DNA from: CAVTLG01 sp963735495
GTDB lineage: Bacteria; Chloroflexota; Ktedonobacteria; Ktedonobacterales; Ktedonobacteraceae
Length of the DNA stretch: 64,000 nucleotides
NCBI GenBank assembly: GCA_963735495.1
Contig: CAVTLG010000008.1
Location: 124,001 to 188,000, forward strand
Direction: 5' to 3'
The translations under genes and the position numbers were made by a program. The notes under the pieces are model-generated. The model had not been told where the DNA came from and searched no databases. It saw nothing but the letters and a program-made list of their open reading frames with translations. Shown piece by piece: positions 7,712-17,210 of the stretch (its first letter is position 1; every line of letters starts with the position of its first letter).

Positions 7712-10159
7712 CTACGCCTGCTGCACGGCTGAACGTGCATAGCGCTTATTGGGTGTCAGCACAATAGGCTGAAGCTCGGCGGCCTGGAACGAAGCCGCAC
7801 GCCGCTCCTCGGGCGCAGGACGGTAGAGTGTCGTACGCTGCAACGGAATACGCTGAATGGAGCGAATAATAGCTTCCATCTGCTCAGGCGGCAACTCCTG
7901 CCCGAACTCACCGCCAGCCGCGCGCGTAATACTCTCGTTCATCAGCGTTCCGCCCATATCATTTGCTCCCGCCTGTAGACAGGCTTTGACACCATCCTGT
8001 CCCATTTTGACCCAGGAGACCTGAATATTGGTGATAAGCGGATAGAGTACCAGGCGCGCAACTGCATGCATCAATATAGCTTCGCGGAACGTTGGTCCCT
8101 TGCGCGCACGCCCTTTCCAGAAGATAGGTGCCTCCATATGCACAAAGGGCAGCGGCACAAACTCGGTGAAGCCTCCCGTGCGCGCCTGCAATGCTTTGAT
8201 GCGCAGAAGATGGCGGGCTAGGTGCTTTGGCTGCTCGATATGCCCATACATCACCGTCGCAGTGGTGCGGAAGCCGATCTTATGCGCCTCTTCCATCACA
8301 TAAAGCCACTCGTCGGTCTTAATTTTATCGGGACATAACGTCGCACGCACTTCGTCGTCGAGAATCTCTGCTGCTGTTCCCGGTAAGGTACTCAGCCCAG
8401 CTTCACGTAACTGTACCAGGAAATCGTGCACGCTGATACCCAATGTCTGCGCGCCCTGCCAGACCTCCAGCGGCGAAAATGCGTGAATGTGCATCTGGGG
8501 CAGTACCTCTTTGATGGCCCGACACATGCGTACATACGTCTCACCGGTATATTCTGGATGAATACCACCCTGCATACACACCTCCGTGCCACCCCGTTCC
8601 CACGCCTCCTGTGCACGCCTGACAACTTCATCCTGCGCTAAATTATAGGGCGTCCCGCGCAAATTCTCGCTCAGCTTGCCCTTGGAAAAGGCACAGAACT
8701 GGCAGCGAAAATAACAGATATTGGTGTAGTTGATGTTCCTGTTCACCACATACGAAACAACATCCCCATTGACCTGCTGGCGCAACGTATCCGCCGCCTG
8801 GCAAACAGCCGCAAAATCAGCACCACGTACCTGGAAGAGCCTGGTAATCTCTTGTTCACTGAGATCCTGACCCGCCAACGCTTTCGCAATGATCGCCTGC
8901 ACTTCTGCCGTTGGCTGCTCCTGTCCATTGGCTGATCGCTCGCTAATCAAGCGCTGCTCGTAGGCTGGTACAGGCACATTCGCGCCCGGAGACCAGGCAT
9001 CGACGCGGGCATAGCCATCACTATCACTGAAGTGGAGGGTTGGCGTCACGAGTTGCGGATCAAGCCAGTTGTCTGCATCGTGAACATAACTCGGGTAGAC
9101 AGCCAGTCGCTCTAGCAGGACTTTGCCTTCGGCAGCGGTCTGCGCTGCCAGTTCGTCGAGATGCGGCCAACGCGCCTCAGGATTAACGTGATCGGGCGTT
9201 ACTGGCGAGACACCACCCCAATCGTTGAGTCCAGCAGCGATCAGCCTGGCATATGTCCCTGGACTGAGATTGGGCGGAGCCTGAATATTCATCTCAGCGC
9301 CAAACAGGATGCGCGCAACAGCTATCGTCCAGAGCAGGTCATCCAGATCCGGCTCTGGCGCATGCGCCATTTTTGTGTCAGGTTTGGCCCGGAAATTCTG
9401 GACAATGATCTCCTGAATGTGACCGTACTGACGATGCAAGTCACGCAATGCCAGCAGAGATTCGATGCGTTCCAGGCGCGTCTCCCCGATACCAATCAGT
9501 ATACCGGTGGTAAAAGGTACCCGCAGTTCTCCTGCCAGCCGGATAGTCTCCAGACGCGCAGATGGCCGTTTATCAGGCGAGCCATAATGCACACCGCCGC
9601 GCTCGCTCAAACGCTCGGAGGCACTCTCCAACATGATACCCTGCGAGACAGAAACCTTGCGCAACAGCGCTATCTCATCAGCCGTCATGACACCCGGATT
9701 GGCATGTGGCAATAGACCAGTCTCGCGCAGCACCAGCTCGGCCATCTCGGCGAGATAGGCTATCGTTGTTTCATGCCCCAACTCGGCCAGCTCACGAGCA
9801 GCTACTTTGTAGCGTAGCTCCGGCTTGTCGCCCAGGGTAAACAGGGCCTCCTTACAACCCGCCTCCGCACCTGCGCGGGCAATGGCCAGTATCTCGTCCC
9901 GCTTGAGGTAGGCGCGTTGACCACGTACCGGCGGTTTGGCAAACGTACAGTAATGACAGACATCACGGCAGAGCTGGGTAAGTGGAATAAAGACCTTTCG
10001 TGAGTAAGAAATACGATTATGATGCACGCTATCTCGTAGTTGAGACGCTGTCAGCAGCAGCAACGTCAGATCGCTATACGTAGCCAGCGAAATAGCATCG
10101 GCATTTGACAATTCGTGGCCTTGCAAGACGGCGTTGAGCATGCTCTCAGGCTCATACAT
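7712..10159 (-). CDS. fbiC: FO synthase, fused CofG-CofH (FbiC-type)
   Basis: Makes 7,8-didemethyl-8-hydroxy-5-deazariboflavin (FO), the chromophore of coenzyme F420, from tyrosine and 5-amino-6-ribitylaminouracil. Two radical-SAM modules are fused. The N-terminal CofG-like half has CRDVCHYC (Cys64, 68, 71 counted from my start). The C-terminal CofH-like half has CYFRCQFC (Cys482, 486, 489). About 815 residues is normal for FbiC. I prefer the ATG at 10159, with AAGAAAGGG ten bases upstream. An in-frame ATG at 10213 adds 18 residues. RibD, which leads to its substrate, lies downstream on the same strand across a 340-bp gap holding a repeat. Other F420 genes such as cofC/fbiB are not in the window. 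Confidence 0.93.
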   Translation of the reverse strand: MYEPESMLNAVLQGHELSNADAISLATYSDLTLLLLTASQLRDSVHHNRISYSRKVFIPLTQLCRDVCHYCTFAKPPVRGQRAYLKRDEILAIARAGAEAGCKEALFTLGDKPELRYKVAARELAELGHETTIAYLAEMAELVLRETGLLPHANPGVMTADEIALLRKVSVSQGIMLESASERLSERGGVHYGSPDKRPSARLETIRLAGELRVPFTTGILIGIGETRLERIESLLALRDLHRQYGHIQEIIVQNFRAKPDTKMAHAPEPDLDDLLWTIAVARILFGAEMNIQAPPNLSPGTYARLIAAGLNDWGGVSPVTPDHVNPEARWPHLDELAAQTAAEGKVLLERLAVYPSYVHDADNWLDPQLVTPTLHFSDSDGYARVDAWSPGANVPVPAYEQRLISERSANGQEQPTAEVQAIIAKALAGQDLSEQEITRLFQVRGADFAAVCQAADTLRQQVNGDVVSYVVNRNINYTNICYFRCQFCAFSKGKLSENLRGTPYNLAQDEVVRRAQEAWERGGTEVCMQGGIHPEYTGETYVRMCRAIKEVLPQMHIHAFSPLEVWQGAQTLGISVHDFLVQLREAGLSTLPGTAAEILDDEVRATLCPDKIKTDEWLYVMEEAHKIGFRTTATVMYGHIEQPKHLARHLLRIKALQARTGGFTEFVPLPFVHMEAPIFWKGRARKGPTFREAILMHAVARLVLYPLITNIQVSWVKMGQDGVKACLQAGANDMGGTLMNESITRAAGGEFGQELPPEQMEAIIRSIQRIPLQRTTLYRPAPEERRAASFQAAELQPIVLTPNKRYARSAVQQA

Positions 10160-10390
10160 ATAACCTGGACCCTTTCTTAGATCGTGGACATGATACAAGT
10201 CGATCAGTAGCATCGGACCTTATCCTGGCGGCCCGTAAAACCCCTGGCCTCCAGCCATGGGGATAGAAGGGCGTTCCTTTTGGCGCGCGATGGGGGCGGT
10301 GAAAAATACCCCCAAATGCGTATAGACATCTACATGTTATTTTGCTACACTGCGCGTGTAGCACATTGACAACGGAATAGTGTTTCAGAG

Positions 10391-10680
10391 GTTCCAAGCT
10401 AAATCGTTCGCTTGGGTAAAAGCACTAGCGTGTTTGACCATGTCTACTCTCTTTCTACCGCCGACGTGCGAAAACCATGCACGTCGATGAATGGGAACAA
10501 AAACCACGTTCCTACTCTCCCAGATTGAGAAGCTACCCTGGAACTCAGGGAAAGCCAATGCCTGTGGAGGCGATGCAAGACCGGCTGTCGCTACAACGGC
10601 TCTCTCCAACGAAGCAGGAAAGCTCACTCGTGAGGGTGAGAAGCCCCCGCCCTTTTAGGCGTGGGGAGATGTCACCTACA
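10391..10680 (+). mobile_element. Remnant of an IS200/IS605-group element (TnpB tail and ends)
   Basis: A decayed non-coding stretch. At its left is a hairpin CCAAGC/GCTTGG (10394-10415). Around 10530-10650 one frame reads GTQGKPMPVEA and TKQESSLVRVRSPRPF, which resembles the C-terminal tail of TnpB proteins. A hairpin CCCCCGCC/GGCGTGGGG at 10643-10667 follows, the usual right-end structure of IS605-type elements, then GTCACC. No transposase TnpA or TnpB body is present, so this is a deletion derivative. Family assignment is by pattern only. Confidence 0.5.
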
Positions 10681-10798
10681 CACTATAGTATGCAACATAG
10701 TCCTGGCTTAAACAACGAGATACAGGCGGTCAATATTCCCGTTGGCGTTTCTTGCTTGCTTACTTTACTTTACTCTGCTCATGAGATAGATTTACACA

Positions 10799-10908
10799 TA
10801 ACTATTCAGGTACCGTGGAGGCTCGGCCCATCCCCCGGCTTCAGCCCACCCTGGACAACCGCAAGGGATTGTCCCTACGCGCGTACACCCACCAACCTGA
10901 ACAGTTAC
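10799..10908. repeat. Family B inverted-repeat element (copy 1)
   Basis: About 110 bp bounded by TAACTATTCAGGT and the near complement ACCTGAACAGTTAC. It contains GGACAACCGCAAGGGATTGTCC, a stretch shared with other family B copies (23562, 41516, 63763). It is non-coding and ends about 75 bases before the DapA-family gene. Confidence 0.75.
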
Positions 10909-10983
10909 GAATCACACTAATACAGTAGCGCTATGATTTTGATAGCAGCAGAAAATGGCGTATTTGTTGCATAGGAGGTTTTA

Positions 10984-11892
10984 ATGCCAGCAGTCTTAGC
11001 AGCCGGAATTTATCCACCGCTCCCAACCTTTTTCGATGCGCAAGACGAACTCGATCTTGTCACTTTGCAGCGGCATATGCTACACCTGAGAGATAGTGGT
11101 ATTGCGGGCTACGTGCTCATGGGATCAAACGGGGAGGCAGTTCATCTCAGCGATGACGAACGCGTTCAGCTTACGCTAGCAGCGCGGGAAATCCTCGCGA
11201 CAGCCGCAAGTGCCTTGCCCCTGATTGTTGGTTGTGGAACGCAATCAACACGTGCGACGCTCAACTATTGCCGCCTGGCTGCACGTGCTGGAGCAGACTT
11301 CGCCCTTATTCTTCCACCATCTTACTACCGTGGACGCATGAACAAAGCCGCATTGCTTACTCATTACCTTACTATCGCAGAGCATAGTCCATTGCCCATC
11401 CTGATCTACAACATGCCGGCCAATACAGCCGGCCTGGACCTGGACGCCGATACTATCAGCACGCTGGCAGAGCATGCCAACATCATTGGTGTAAAAGATA
11501 CTGCGGGCAATATTGCCAAGATTGCGCAGATAGTCACCACTACACCACCTACCTTCCACGTCTTCGCCGGCAGCGCGGATTTCTTGCTTCCAGCTCTCGT
11601 CGCAGGAGCAATAGGCGCAGTGGCTGGGCTTGCCAACATCTTTCCACGTACCGTTTGCCAGGTACAAACGCTCTTTCACGCACAGAAAATCGAGGAAGCG
11701 CGTATCCACCAGGCACGCCTCATCCCTGCCAACGCAGCCGTTACAACCGTTTATGGCGTTCCTGGACTCAAAGCCGCCCTTGAATATAGCGCTGGCTATG
11801 GAGGCCAGCCGCGTCCCCCTTTGCAGCCATTGACGGCATCAGAGCGGGAGCAACTGCTGGCAATACTCACAGCCCTGCCACGCGAAGCATAG
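10984..11892 (+). CDS. DapA/NAL-family class I aldolase
   Basis: A 302-residue (beta/alpha)8 aldolase of the dihydrodipicolinate synthase / N-acetylneuraminate lyase family, which condenses or cleaves pyruvate with an aldehyde. K171 in IGVKDTAGN is the Schiff-base lysine and Y142 in LIYNMP the conserved tyrosine. The usual GTTGE loop is replaced by GSNGEA. This replacement and the lack of neighbouring lysine genes argue against true DapA. 4-hydroxy-2-oxoglutarate aldolase or a sugar-acid aldolase is as likely. The ATG has a near perfect AGGAGG seven bases upstream. It appears monocistronic and converges with the next gene. Confidence 0.85.
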   Translation: MPAVLAAGIYPPLPTFFDAQDELDLVTLQRHMLHLRDSGIAGYVLMGSNGEAVHLSDDERVQLTLAAREILATAASALPLIVGCGTQSTRATLNYCRLAARAGADFALILPPSYYRGRMNKAALLTHYLTIAEHSPLPILIYNMPANTAGLDLDADTISTLAEHANIIGVKDTAGNIAKIAQIVTTTPPTFHVFAGSADFLLPALVAGAIGAVAGLANIFPRTVCQVQTLFHAQKIEEARIHQARLIPANAAVTTVYGVPGLKAALEYSAGYGGQPRPPLQPLTASEREQLLAILTALPREA

Positions 11893-11898
11893 CGCAAG

Positions 11899-12927
11899 CT
11901 ACGCGCTTACCGTAAACGACACACGTTGTGCCAACGTCATATCCGTGCACTTATCTGTGCTGGCCCAATTGACTTCTACATAGCCAGTCCCAGCCGTTGG
12001 AGGATAGATATACGTAAATGCATACTCCGACGTTGCACCGACATCAATGGCAAAATCGTCAGCCGTCAAGTGTTGATTATTGATATACCAGAGCATGCAA
12101 ATAGCGCCAGAGTTTCCCTTAGAATTCAATGCCAGTGTCAGGTACATCTTCTGACTGACCTTGAAGCTAGTTGCCAGCGTGACAGGTAATCCTGTTGTTT
12201 CATCTACTGCGCTTGCCATCTGAGCACTGGTAATATACTGCTGTGCGGGAAACGCTGTTGGCGATGGGGTAACAGTTGGCAGACTCGCCGTCGGTGTAGA
12301 GGCAACCGGGGTTGTCTTTGCCAATGTAGTAGGTGCTGAGGTGGTCTGAATAGAGGGACTCGTAGAAGCTGGCAGGCTATGCGCCAAAACAGCGACAAAG
12401 ACGAGAATAACCGCCCCGGCACACAAACATAGGCCAGCGACGGTAAAGCCACGTCGCGTGCCCTGTTTTCCACGCCCAGCAGGATTTTGTGGCATATATA
12501 CGGCAGGTGGAGGTGTTGGCGATGGAGCTGGAGCCCCCTGAGACATCCAGTTAGCAGCACTCGGCTCAAATTGCACTGCTGCTGCTGGAGCATACCACGC
12601 CTGGTTCTGAGCGCCCATAGGAGGTACGCCTTGCTGAGGCCACTGCTCGTTCGGCTGAGCAAATGGCATTTGTGGTACCGCCGAAGCTCCTTGCGGGCCT
12701 TGCATGTCCCAAGGAGAAGCTGGCATATAGGCACCCGGTGGGGGTTGCGCAGACTCCGTCCCGGTCGGGCCTCCTCCCGGAAACATGCCCACTGTCTGGG
12801 ACGATAAATCCGCAGTAAACGGAGTTTTCCCCACTGGCCGTTTTTCCACTCCTCCTACCGCAGCTCCACATCTGGGACACTGGGTACGTGATGGCGAGAG
12901 CGGTAATCCGCACTGTGTACATCTCAT
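11899..12927 (-). CDS. Zinc-ribbon membrane protein with Pro/Gln-rich linker
   Basis: A 342-residue protein of unknown function. The N-terminus is a zinc ribbon (CTQCGLPL then CPRCGAAV, two CxxC pairs). A Pro/Gln/Met-rich disordered stretch follows to about residue 150. One transmembrane helix (FTVAGLCLCAGAVILVFVAVL) comes next, then a Ser/Thr-rich linker and a C-terminal beta-rich domain of about 110 residues outside the membrane. The layout (cytosolic zinc ribbon, single span, exported sensor-like domain) recurs in this organism type. The same kind of ribbon is found in the kinase at 15969. Its stop is six bases from the convergent aldolase gene. Confidence 0.65.
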   Translation of the reverse strand: MRCTQCGLPLSPSRTQCPRCGAAVGGVEKRPVGKTPFTADLSSQTVGMFPGGGPTGTESAQPPPGAYMPASPWDMQGPQGASAVPQMPFAQPNEQWPQQGVPPMGAQNQAWYAPAAAVQFEPSAANWMSQGAPAPSPTPPPAVYMPQNPAGRGKQGTRRGFTVAGLCLCAGAVILVFVAVLAHSLPASTSPSIQTTSAPTTLAKTTPVASTPTASLPTVTPSPTAFPAQQYITSAQMASAVDETTGLPVTLATSFKVSQKMYLTLALNSKGNSGAICMLWYINNQHLTADDFAIDVGATSEYAFTYIYPPTAGTGYVEVNWASTDKCTDMTLAQRVSFTVSA

Positions 12928-13085
12928 TATGCTAGATCCCCCTTAGTTGGATGATTCCCTTTATCCGAGCACACTGTCTATGACGAAATATGACCATAAT
13001 TAGTAAAAAAAAGTCTCGCAATAGGAATTTTGTCATTCTTTAGCCCCAATTAACCTCCGCCTCCCTAAATTGCATACACATGCAC

Positions 13086-13114
13086 TTGACACTATAAGAT
13101 AGCACAACTACAAT
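13086..13114 (+). promoter_or_regulatory. Sigma70-like promoter of the GAF sensor kinase
   Basis: TTGACA at 13086-13091, 17 bases, then TACAAT at 13109-13114, about 80 bases before the GTG start at 13194. A second possible -10 (TATAAT near 13147) lies closer but has no good -35. Confidence 0.55.
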
Positions 13115-13193
13115 AAGGATCAAGATAAAAAGTGATAGATTGGTTGTATAATTTCACAATGGCGTGAAATACTGGAGATAGAGGAAGGGAAAC

Positions 13194-15347
13194 GTGACAT
13201 CAGGTGCTGACGTGGAGCAGATACTGGCCTCGCATATAGCTCGCCTACAAGCAAGCCTACAACGTGCTTCTGGAGCAAGCTATGGCCCAGAAGAGGGTAG
13301 CGACGCCTGGTTACTTCTCAATGCCCTCATAGGTTCCAACGATGCGGATCACCAGACACTTGATTCGCGCTTCGAGCAATCGGGATGCTGGCTGGCGGAG
13401 CAAGGTGGCAAGCTGGACAGTCGTCTGAGCGGTCTACAACATCATGTTGATGCCCTGGCAGACGAACTCAAACAGATATTGCAAGATCAACCCACGTTCC
13501 TGGTTGAGGTGCTCATACGCTTGCAACAAATGCAAACACAGTGTGCCATCGCGCTCACACGCGGCTACCAGAGCGTCTCTGACCAGTATCGGCTTGAGAG
13601 TAAGCGCACTTCTCAACAACTGGGACATCGGCTGTCAGCTTTACAACGCGTCAACGGCGTAAGCAACTCTGCCATGGATCTCGATCAGACCCTCGAAGTT
13701 ATCGCCCAGGTCATTGCGGAAGAACTGGACGTTGATCTGTGTTCTATCTTCTTCTACGATGACATGCAACGCGTGCTCACCTTGCGCGCAACCAACGGAC
13801 CCCGACCGCTCGGTGGCATGCACTTTACGCTGCGTATCGGTGAAGGCTATAGTGGCTGGGTAGCTGAAAAAGGGCGTCCCCTGGTCGTCAATGATGCGCT
13901 CACCGACGCGAACTTCTCTTCCGAGGCCCATGCCTATCCGACCGATGTACGGGGACTGGTAGCGTTACCCATCATCTTCTTCGGTAACGACGAGCGCCTG
14001 ATCGGAGTCATCAGCGTTCAATCAACCAGACCACACGACTTCCCACGCGATGACATCAGCTTTGTGGAAATCGTGACCGGCATTCTCGCCATCAATATCG
14101 AAAATGGACGCCTCTACGAACAGACCGACGAACAACTGCGCCGCAAGGTTCACGAACTCGCCACGATCCACCGCGTCTCGTCTATCATTGCTCTGACTCT
14201 CAACCTGGATGAAGTGTTGCAGATGATCACGACCCAGGCAGTGCACCTCTCGGGCGCTGAACGATCTTGCATCTTCGAACTCGATGCCGACCGCCAGCGT
14301 TTGCGCGTGATTGCGCACTATGGCTTCAACACCGAACTCGCATCGCACATCCAAATCGGTGTGGGTCAATGTTGCGCGGGACGCTCAGTCCAGACCGGCA
14401 GGCCCAGCATGGCCGTTGATTGCTTTCTTACCGACGAAAATTGTTTCATCCGTAGCGACCCATTTATCTCTTCAGAGATACATTCCGTGCTGTGTGTCCC
14501 ACTGAAAGTGAAGCAGAAAATTCTTGGCTGTATTTGTATCTATAGCAGCCACCGTCATCTGCTCAGTCCAGAGCAGATGCAACTGGTGATTACCTTTGCC
14601 AACGAAGCCGCCATCGCCATTGAAAATGCGCGCCTGTACGAAGAGACACGCCGGGGACTGGAACTGAAATCGGTGCTCTTACGCGAGTTGAATCATCGCG
14701 TCAAAAATAATCTCGCCACAGTTGCCGGTATTCTCTCTTTACAACGGAGACGCACAAAATCACCTGAAATACGCAATACCCTCGCCGAAAGTGTGAACCG
14801 CGTGCAAGGACTCGCCGCGACTCACGACCTCCTGGCCCACGAGGATGTCAGCGAAGCTCGTGTCGATGATATCGCCCGTAAAATCGTTGGCGTCGCCCGC
14901 GCGAACCTGAGTCCACCCGATAAACATATCACCTTTGTGGTTGAGCCGTGCCCAATTGTTATTCCCTCACGGGCAGTGACGGTACTCGCACTGGTGATCA
15001 ACGAGATGATCTCAAATGCCATCAAGCACGGCCTGGCGAAACAATCGTCAGGGACGATTACCATTCGGGGACGCGAAGAGGATGGTGTAGTCATCGTGCA
15101 GGTCTTGGACACTGGCAGCGGTCCTTCTTTCAAATTACCTCTGGAAGAAGTGGGCGAGTCCAGTACCTTCGAGGGCTTAGGCCTTTCGCTAATTAAAAAC
15201 CTGATCGCCGACCTGGAAGGGAAATTTGCCCTGCGCCGCGAGGTCGCAAACAATTCAGGGAGTCGAGACAACAAACAGCAAGCCCAGGTGGAGCAAACAG
15301 TCGCTGAAGTGCGTTTTCCATTAGTGAGACGAAGCCGTTCGTCGTAA
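13194..15347 (+). CDS. GAF-domain sensor histidine kinase (HisKA_2/HWE-like)
   Basis: A 717-residue soluble sensor kinase. Residues 1-150 are helical and probably coiled. Two GAF domains follow at about 155-300 and 320-480 (VNGVSNSAMDLDQTLEVIAQ; IHRVSSIIALTLNLDEVLQM). The dimerisation/phosphorylation segment is ELNHRVKNNLATVAGIL with H501 as phospho-acceptor, the HisKA_2 signature. The HATPase domain holds ALVINEMISNAIKHG and EGLGLSLIKNL. No transmembrane helix is visible, so it likely senses a cytosolic ligand or redox/light cue through GAF. The start is GTG with GAGGAAGGGA upstream. A response regulator begins 41 bases downstream, making a probable two-component pair. Confidence 0.88.
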   Translation: MTSGADVEQILASHIARLQASLQRASGASYGPEEGSDAWLLLNALIGSNDADHQTLDSRFEQSGCWLAEQGGKLDSRLSGLQHHVDALADELKQILQDQPTFLVEVLIRLQQMQTQCAIALTRGYQSVSDQYRLESKRTSQQLGHRLSALQRVNGVSNSAMDLDQTLEVIAQVIAEELDVDLCSIFFYDDMQRVLTLRATNGPRPLGGMHFTLRIGEGYSGWVAEKGRPLVVNDALTDANFSSEAHAYPTDVRGLVALPIIFFGNDERLIGVISVQSTRPHDFPRDDISFVEIVTGILAINIENGRLYEQTDEQLRRKVHELATIHRVSSIIALTLNLDEVLQMITTQAVHLSGAERSCIFELDADRQRLRVIAHYGFNTELASHIQIGVGQCCAGRSVQTGRPSMAVDCFLTDENCFIRSDPFISSEIHSVLCVPLKVKQKILGCICIYSSHRHLLSPEQMQLVITFANEAAIAIENARLYEETRRGLELKSVLLRELNHRVKNNLATVAGILSLQRRRTKSPEIRNTLAESVNRVQGLAATHDLLAHEDVSEARVDDIARKIVGVARANLSPPDKHITFVVEPCPIVIPSRAVTVLALVINEMISNAIKHGLAKQSSGTITIRGREEDGVVIVQVLDTGSGPSFKLPLEEVGESSTFEGLGLSLIKNLIADLEGKFALRREVANNSGSRDNKQQAQVEQTVAEVRFPLVRRSRSS

Positions 15348-15388
15348 GAATGCTTGAAATATGTCGGTGGATAGGAGAGGTGATTGCA

Positions 15389-15871
15389 ATGTACGAAGCA
15401 GGAGAAAAAAGAAGAATTCTTGTTGTCGAGGATGAAGCCGCTATTCAACAAGTTTTATGCTTTTTTTTGAAACACCATAACTTCGAAGTTCTTGCAGCTT
15501 CTAATGGACAGGAAGCCATTCGTGTTATTCCCGAGTTCAATCCCCATCTTATTATTCTTGACCTGATGATGCGCCCAGTTTCTGGCTGGGATGTACTGCA
15601 TTGGCTGAGTACGAACCACCTGACCCCACAGCTACCGGTGCTTGTGGTCAGCGCGCTCGTGCACCTCACAGAACAGTTGCAGGGTTTTGAAGAGGGTGCG
15701 ATTGAATATATCACGAAACCCACACAGCCCAGCGTCATTGTAGAACGTGTGAGTGCGCTCCTTGCCTTGAGTACAGAACAGCGCATGATGCTTTACCATA
15801 AGCGCGTGGATGAACGTCGCAAAACAATCAGCCGCCTCCAGGCGATACAATCTGATGAGTTCGTGTACTAA
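15389..15871 (+). CDS. Single-domain response regulator
   Basis: A 160-residue CheY-like receiver with no DNA-binding domain. ILVVEDEAA holds the acidic pocket, D58 in LIILDLMMRP is the phospho-acceptor, and YITKPTQ holds the conserved lysine. The C-terminus is a short charged helix. I chose the ATG at 15389, which has GGAGAGG upstream; an in-frame ATG at 15350 would put 13 unrelated residues in front. It follows the GAF histidine kinase and is likely its phosphorylation partner, acting by protein contact. Confidence 0.88.
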   Translation: MYEAGEKRRILVVEDEAAIQQVLCFFLKHHNFEVLAASNGQEAIRVIPEFNPHLIILDLMMRPVSGWDVLHWLSTNHLTPQLPVLVVSALVHLTEQLQGFEEGAIEYITKPTQPSVIVERVSALLALSTEQRMMLYHKRVDERRKTISRLQAIQSDEFVY

Positions 15872-15929
15872 GATAGTGTTTGGAACGCGCACACTTTTGG
15901 CAATAACGAGATAAAACCAAACACTATCT
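15871..15929. terminator. Perfect 13-bp inverted repeat between convergent genes
   Basis: AGATAGTGTTTGG (15871-15883) pairs perfectly with CCAAACACTATCT (15917-15929) around a 33-base loop. It begins right at the response-regulator stop and precedes the convergent kinase stop, so a bidirectional terminator is likely, though neither side has a strong T run. Confidence 0.45.
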
Positions 15930-15968
15930 AAGGCGGCTTTGGTACAAGGGAAGCAGGCGAACACATCT

Positions 15969-17066
15969 TTATACGGCGAGAGGCTGACCACATTTTGTGC
16001 AAAAATGGTTTTCCACCGGGTTGCGCTCGCCACAGACCGTACATTGGTTGAGCAGGTAGCCACAGCGAGTACAGTAGCGCATCTGTGGTTTATTGAGATG
16101 CTGGCAATTAAAGCAGGTGTAAAAGGCGGACTGCGGGGCATCGGGCAGCGAAGGTCCCCGCGCGCCTATAAAACCCATACCATTTTGCCCTGCATAATAG
16201 CTACCTTGTGGCACTGATCGCTGGCTCAGTACCAGATTTAAGGCTTCACCCATCGCACGAGCCGTCTGATAGCGTTGTTGCGGATTCTTCATCAGAGCTT
16301 TTAAGATAATATGCTCGATGGCTGGCTCGATTGTCGGGTTGATAGCGCTGGGGCGCGGTGGTGGCTCGTAGATATGGCTATGTGCCAGGGCTGGATAGTT
16401 GTCCCCCTGGAATGGAGTACGCCCGGTTTGCGCTTCAAAAAGCATAACCCCCAGGGCATAGATGTCGGCACGTCCGTCGACAGTCCCTCCCTGGCACTGT
16501 TCCGGCGACATGTACTCAGGCGTGCCAACGCCAGCGCCAGGACGTGTCAGGTGCCCCTGCGAGCTGGCAAGCACCTTTGCAATGCCAAAATCAGAGAGGA
16601 TGGGGCGTCCCGCGTGATCCATCAGGACGTTCACCGGTTTGATATCGCGGTGAATAATACCCTGCTCGTGTGCATATGCCAGGGCGTCGGCCAGCTGACT
16701 GAAAATAGAGACAACTTCAGCAGTATCTATCTTCTTCCTCGCCTGCTGCAGAGCATCCAGACGCTGCTTCAATGTCCCCCCATCGATAAACTGCATCACG
16801 ATATAGAGATGCCCACGCTGTTCGTTGGCATCGTGAACGGTAACGATATTAGGATGTGCCAGACCAGCAACTAACCTGGCTTCCAAGTTAAAGCGCTCGA
16901 CAAAACTACGATCAGCGGCATACCAGGGTGGCAGAACCTTGACAGCGACATCACGTCCCAGATTTTCCTGGCGGGCCTTATACACGCGTGCCATTCCCCC
17001 TTGCCCAAGTACCTCTAAGATGCGATAGTTGCCGAGCATTGTTCCAATGAGATCGTCTTGCTGCAT
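15969..17066 (-). CDS. Ser/Thr protein kinase with C-terminal zinc ribbons
   Basis: A PknB-type Ser/Thr kinase of about 365 residues without a membrane span. The glycine loop is GQGGMARVYK, K43 is in the VAVKVL motif, the catalytic loop is HRDIKPVNVL (D140) and DFG is at 158-160. After the kinase domain come two zinc-ribbon-like blocks (CFNC, CTRC, CTVC, CTKC). The ATG at 17066 keeps MLGNYRI near the start; a GTG at 17084 is an alternative and neither has a clear ribosome site. It is the last of three minus-strand signalling genes (kinase-FHA, FHA protein, this kinase). Substrates are unknown; the FHA proteins next door are natural phosphothreonine readers. Confidence 0.88.
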   Translation of the reverse strand: MQQDDLIGTMLGNYRILEVLGQGGMARVYKARQENLGRDVAVKVLPPWYAADRSFVERFNLEARLVAGLAHPNIVTVHDANEQRGHLYIVMQFIDGGTLKQRLDALQQARKKIDTAEVVSIFSQLADALAYAHEQGIIHRDIKPVNVLMDHAGRPILSDFGIAKVLASSQGHLTRPGAGVGTPEYMSPEQCQGGTVDGRADIYALGVMLFEAQTGRTPFQGDNYPALAHSHIYEPPPRPSAINPTIEPAIEHIILKALMKNPQQRYQTARAMGEALNLVLSQRSVPQGSYYAGQNGMGFIGARGPSLPDAPQSAFYTCFNCQHLNKPQMRYCTRCGYLLNQCTVCGERNPVENHFCTKCGQPLAV

Positions 17067-17210
17067 TATATCGTAGCACCACACACGCGTTCTGCACTCA
17101 TACGCTCTTATGCAGCGCGTACAAGAATGCTCTGTGGCGTCTTTCCCTCTCTAAATGGCGCGGTTAGACGAGCGCCAGTTGAATATCTGGGCACCGGCAA
17201 GACGTTATCA

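Noticed and set aside
10477..10920. A 147-codon plus-strand frame before the aldolase gene
   Set aside because: Its first part is a TnpB-tail remnant and the rest runs through a family B repeat; not a gene in itself.
10984..11892. Specific call as DapA of lysine synthesis
   Set aside because: The GTTGE loop is changed to GSNGE and no lysine genes are near; only the wider family is supported.
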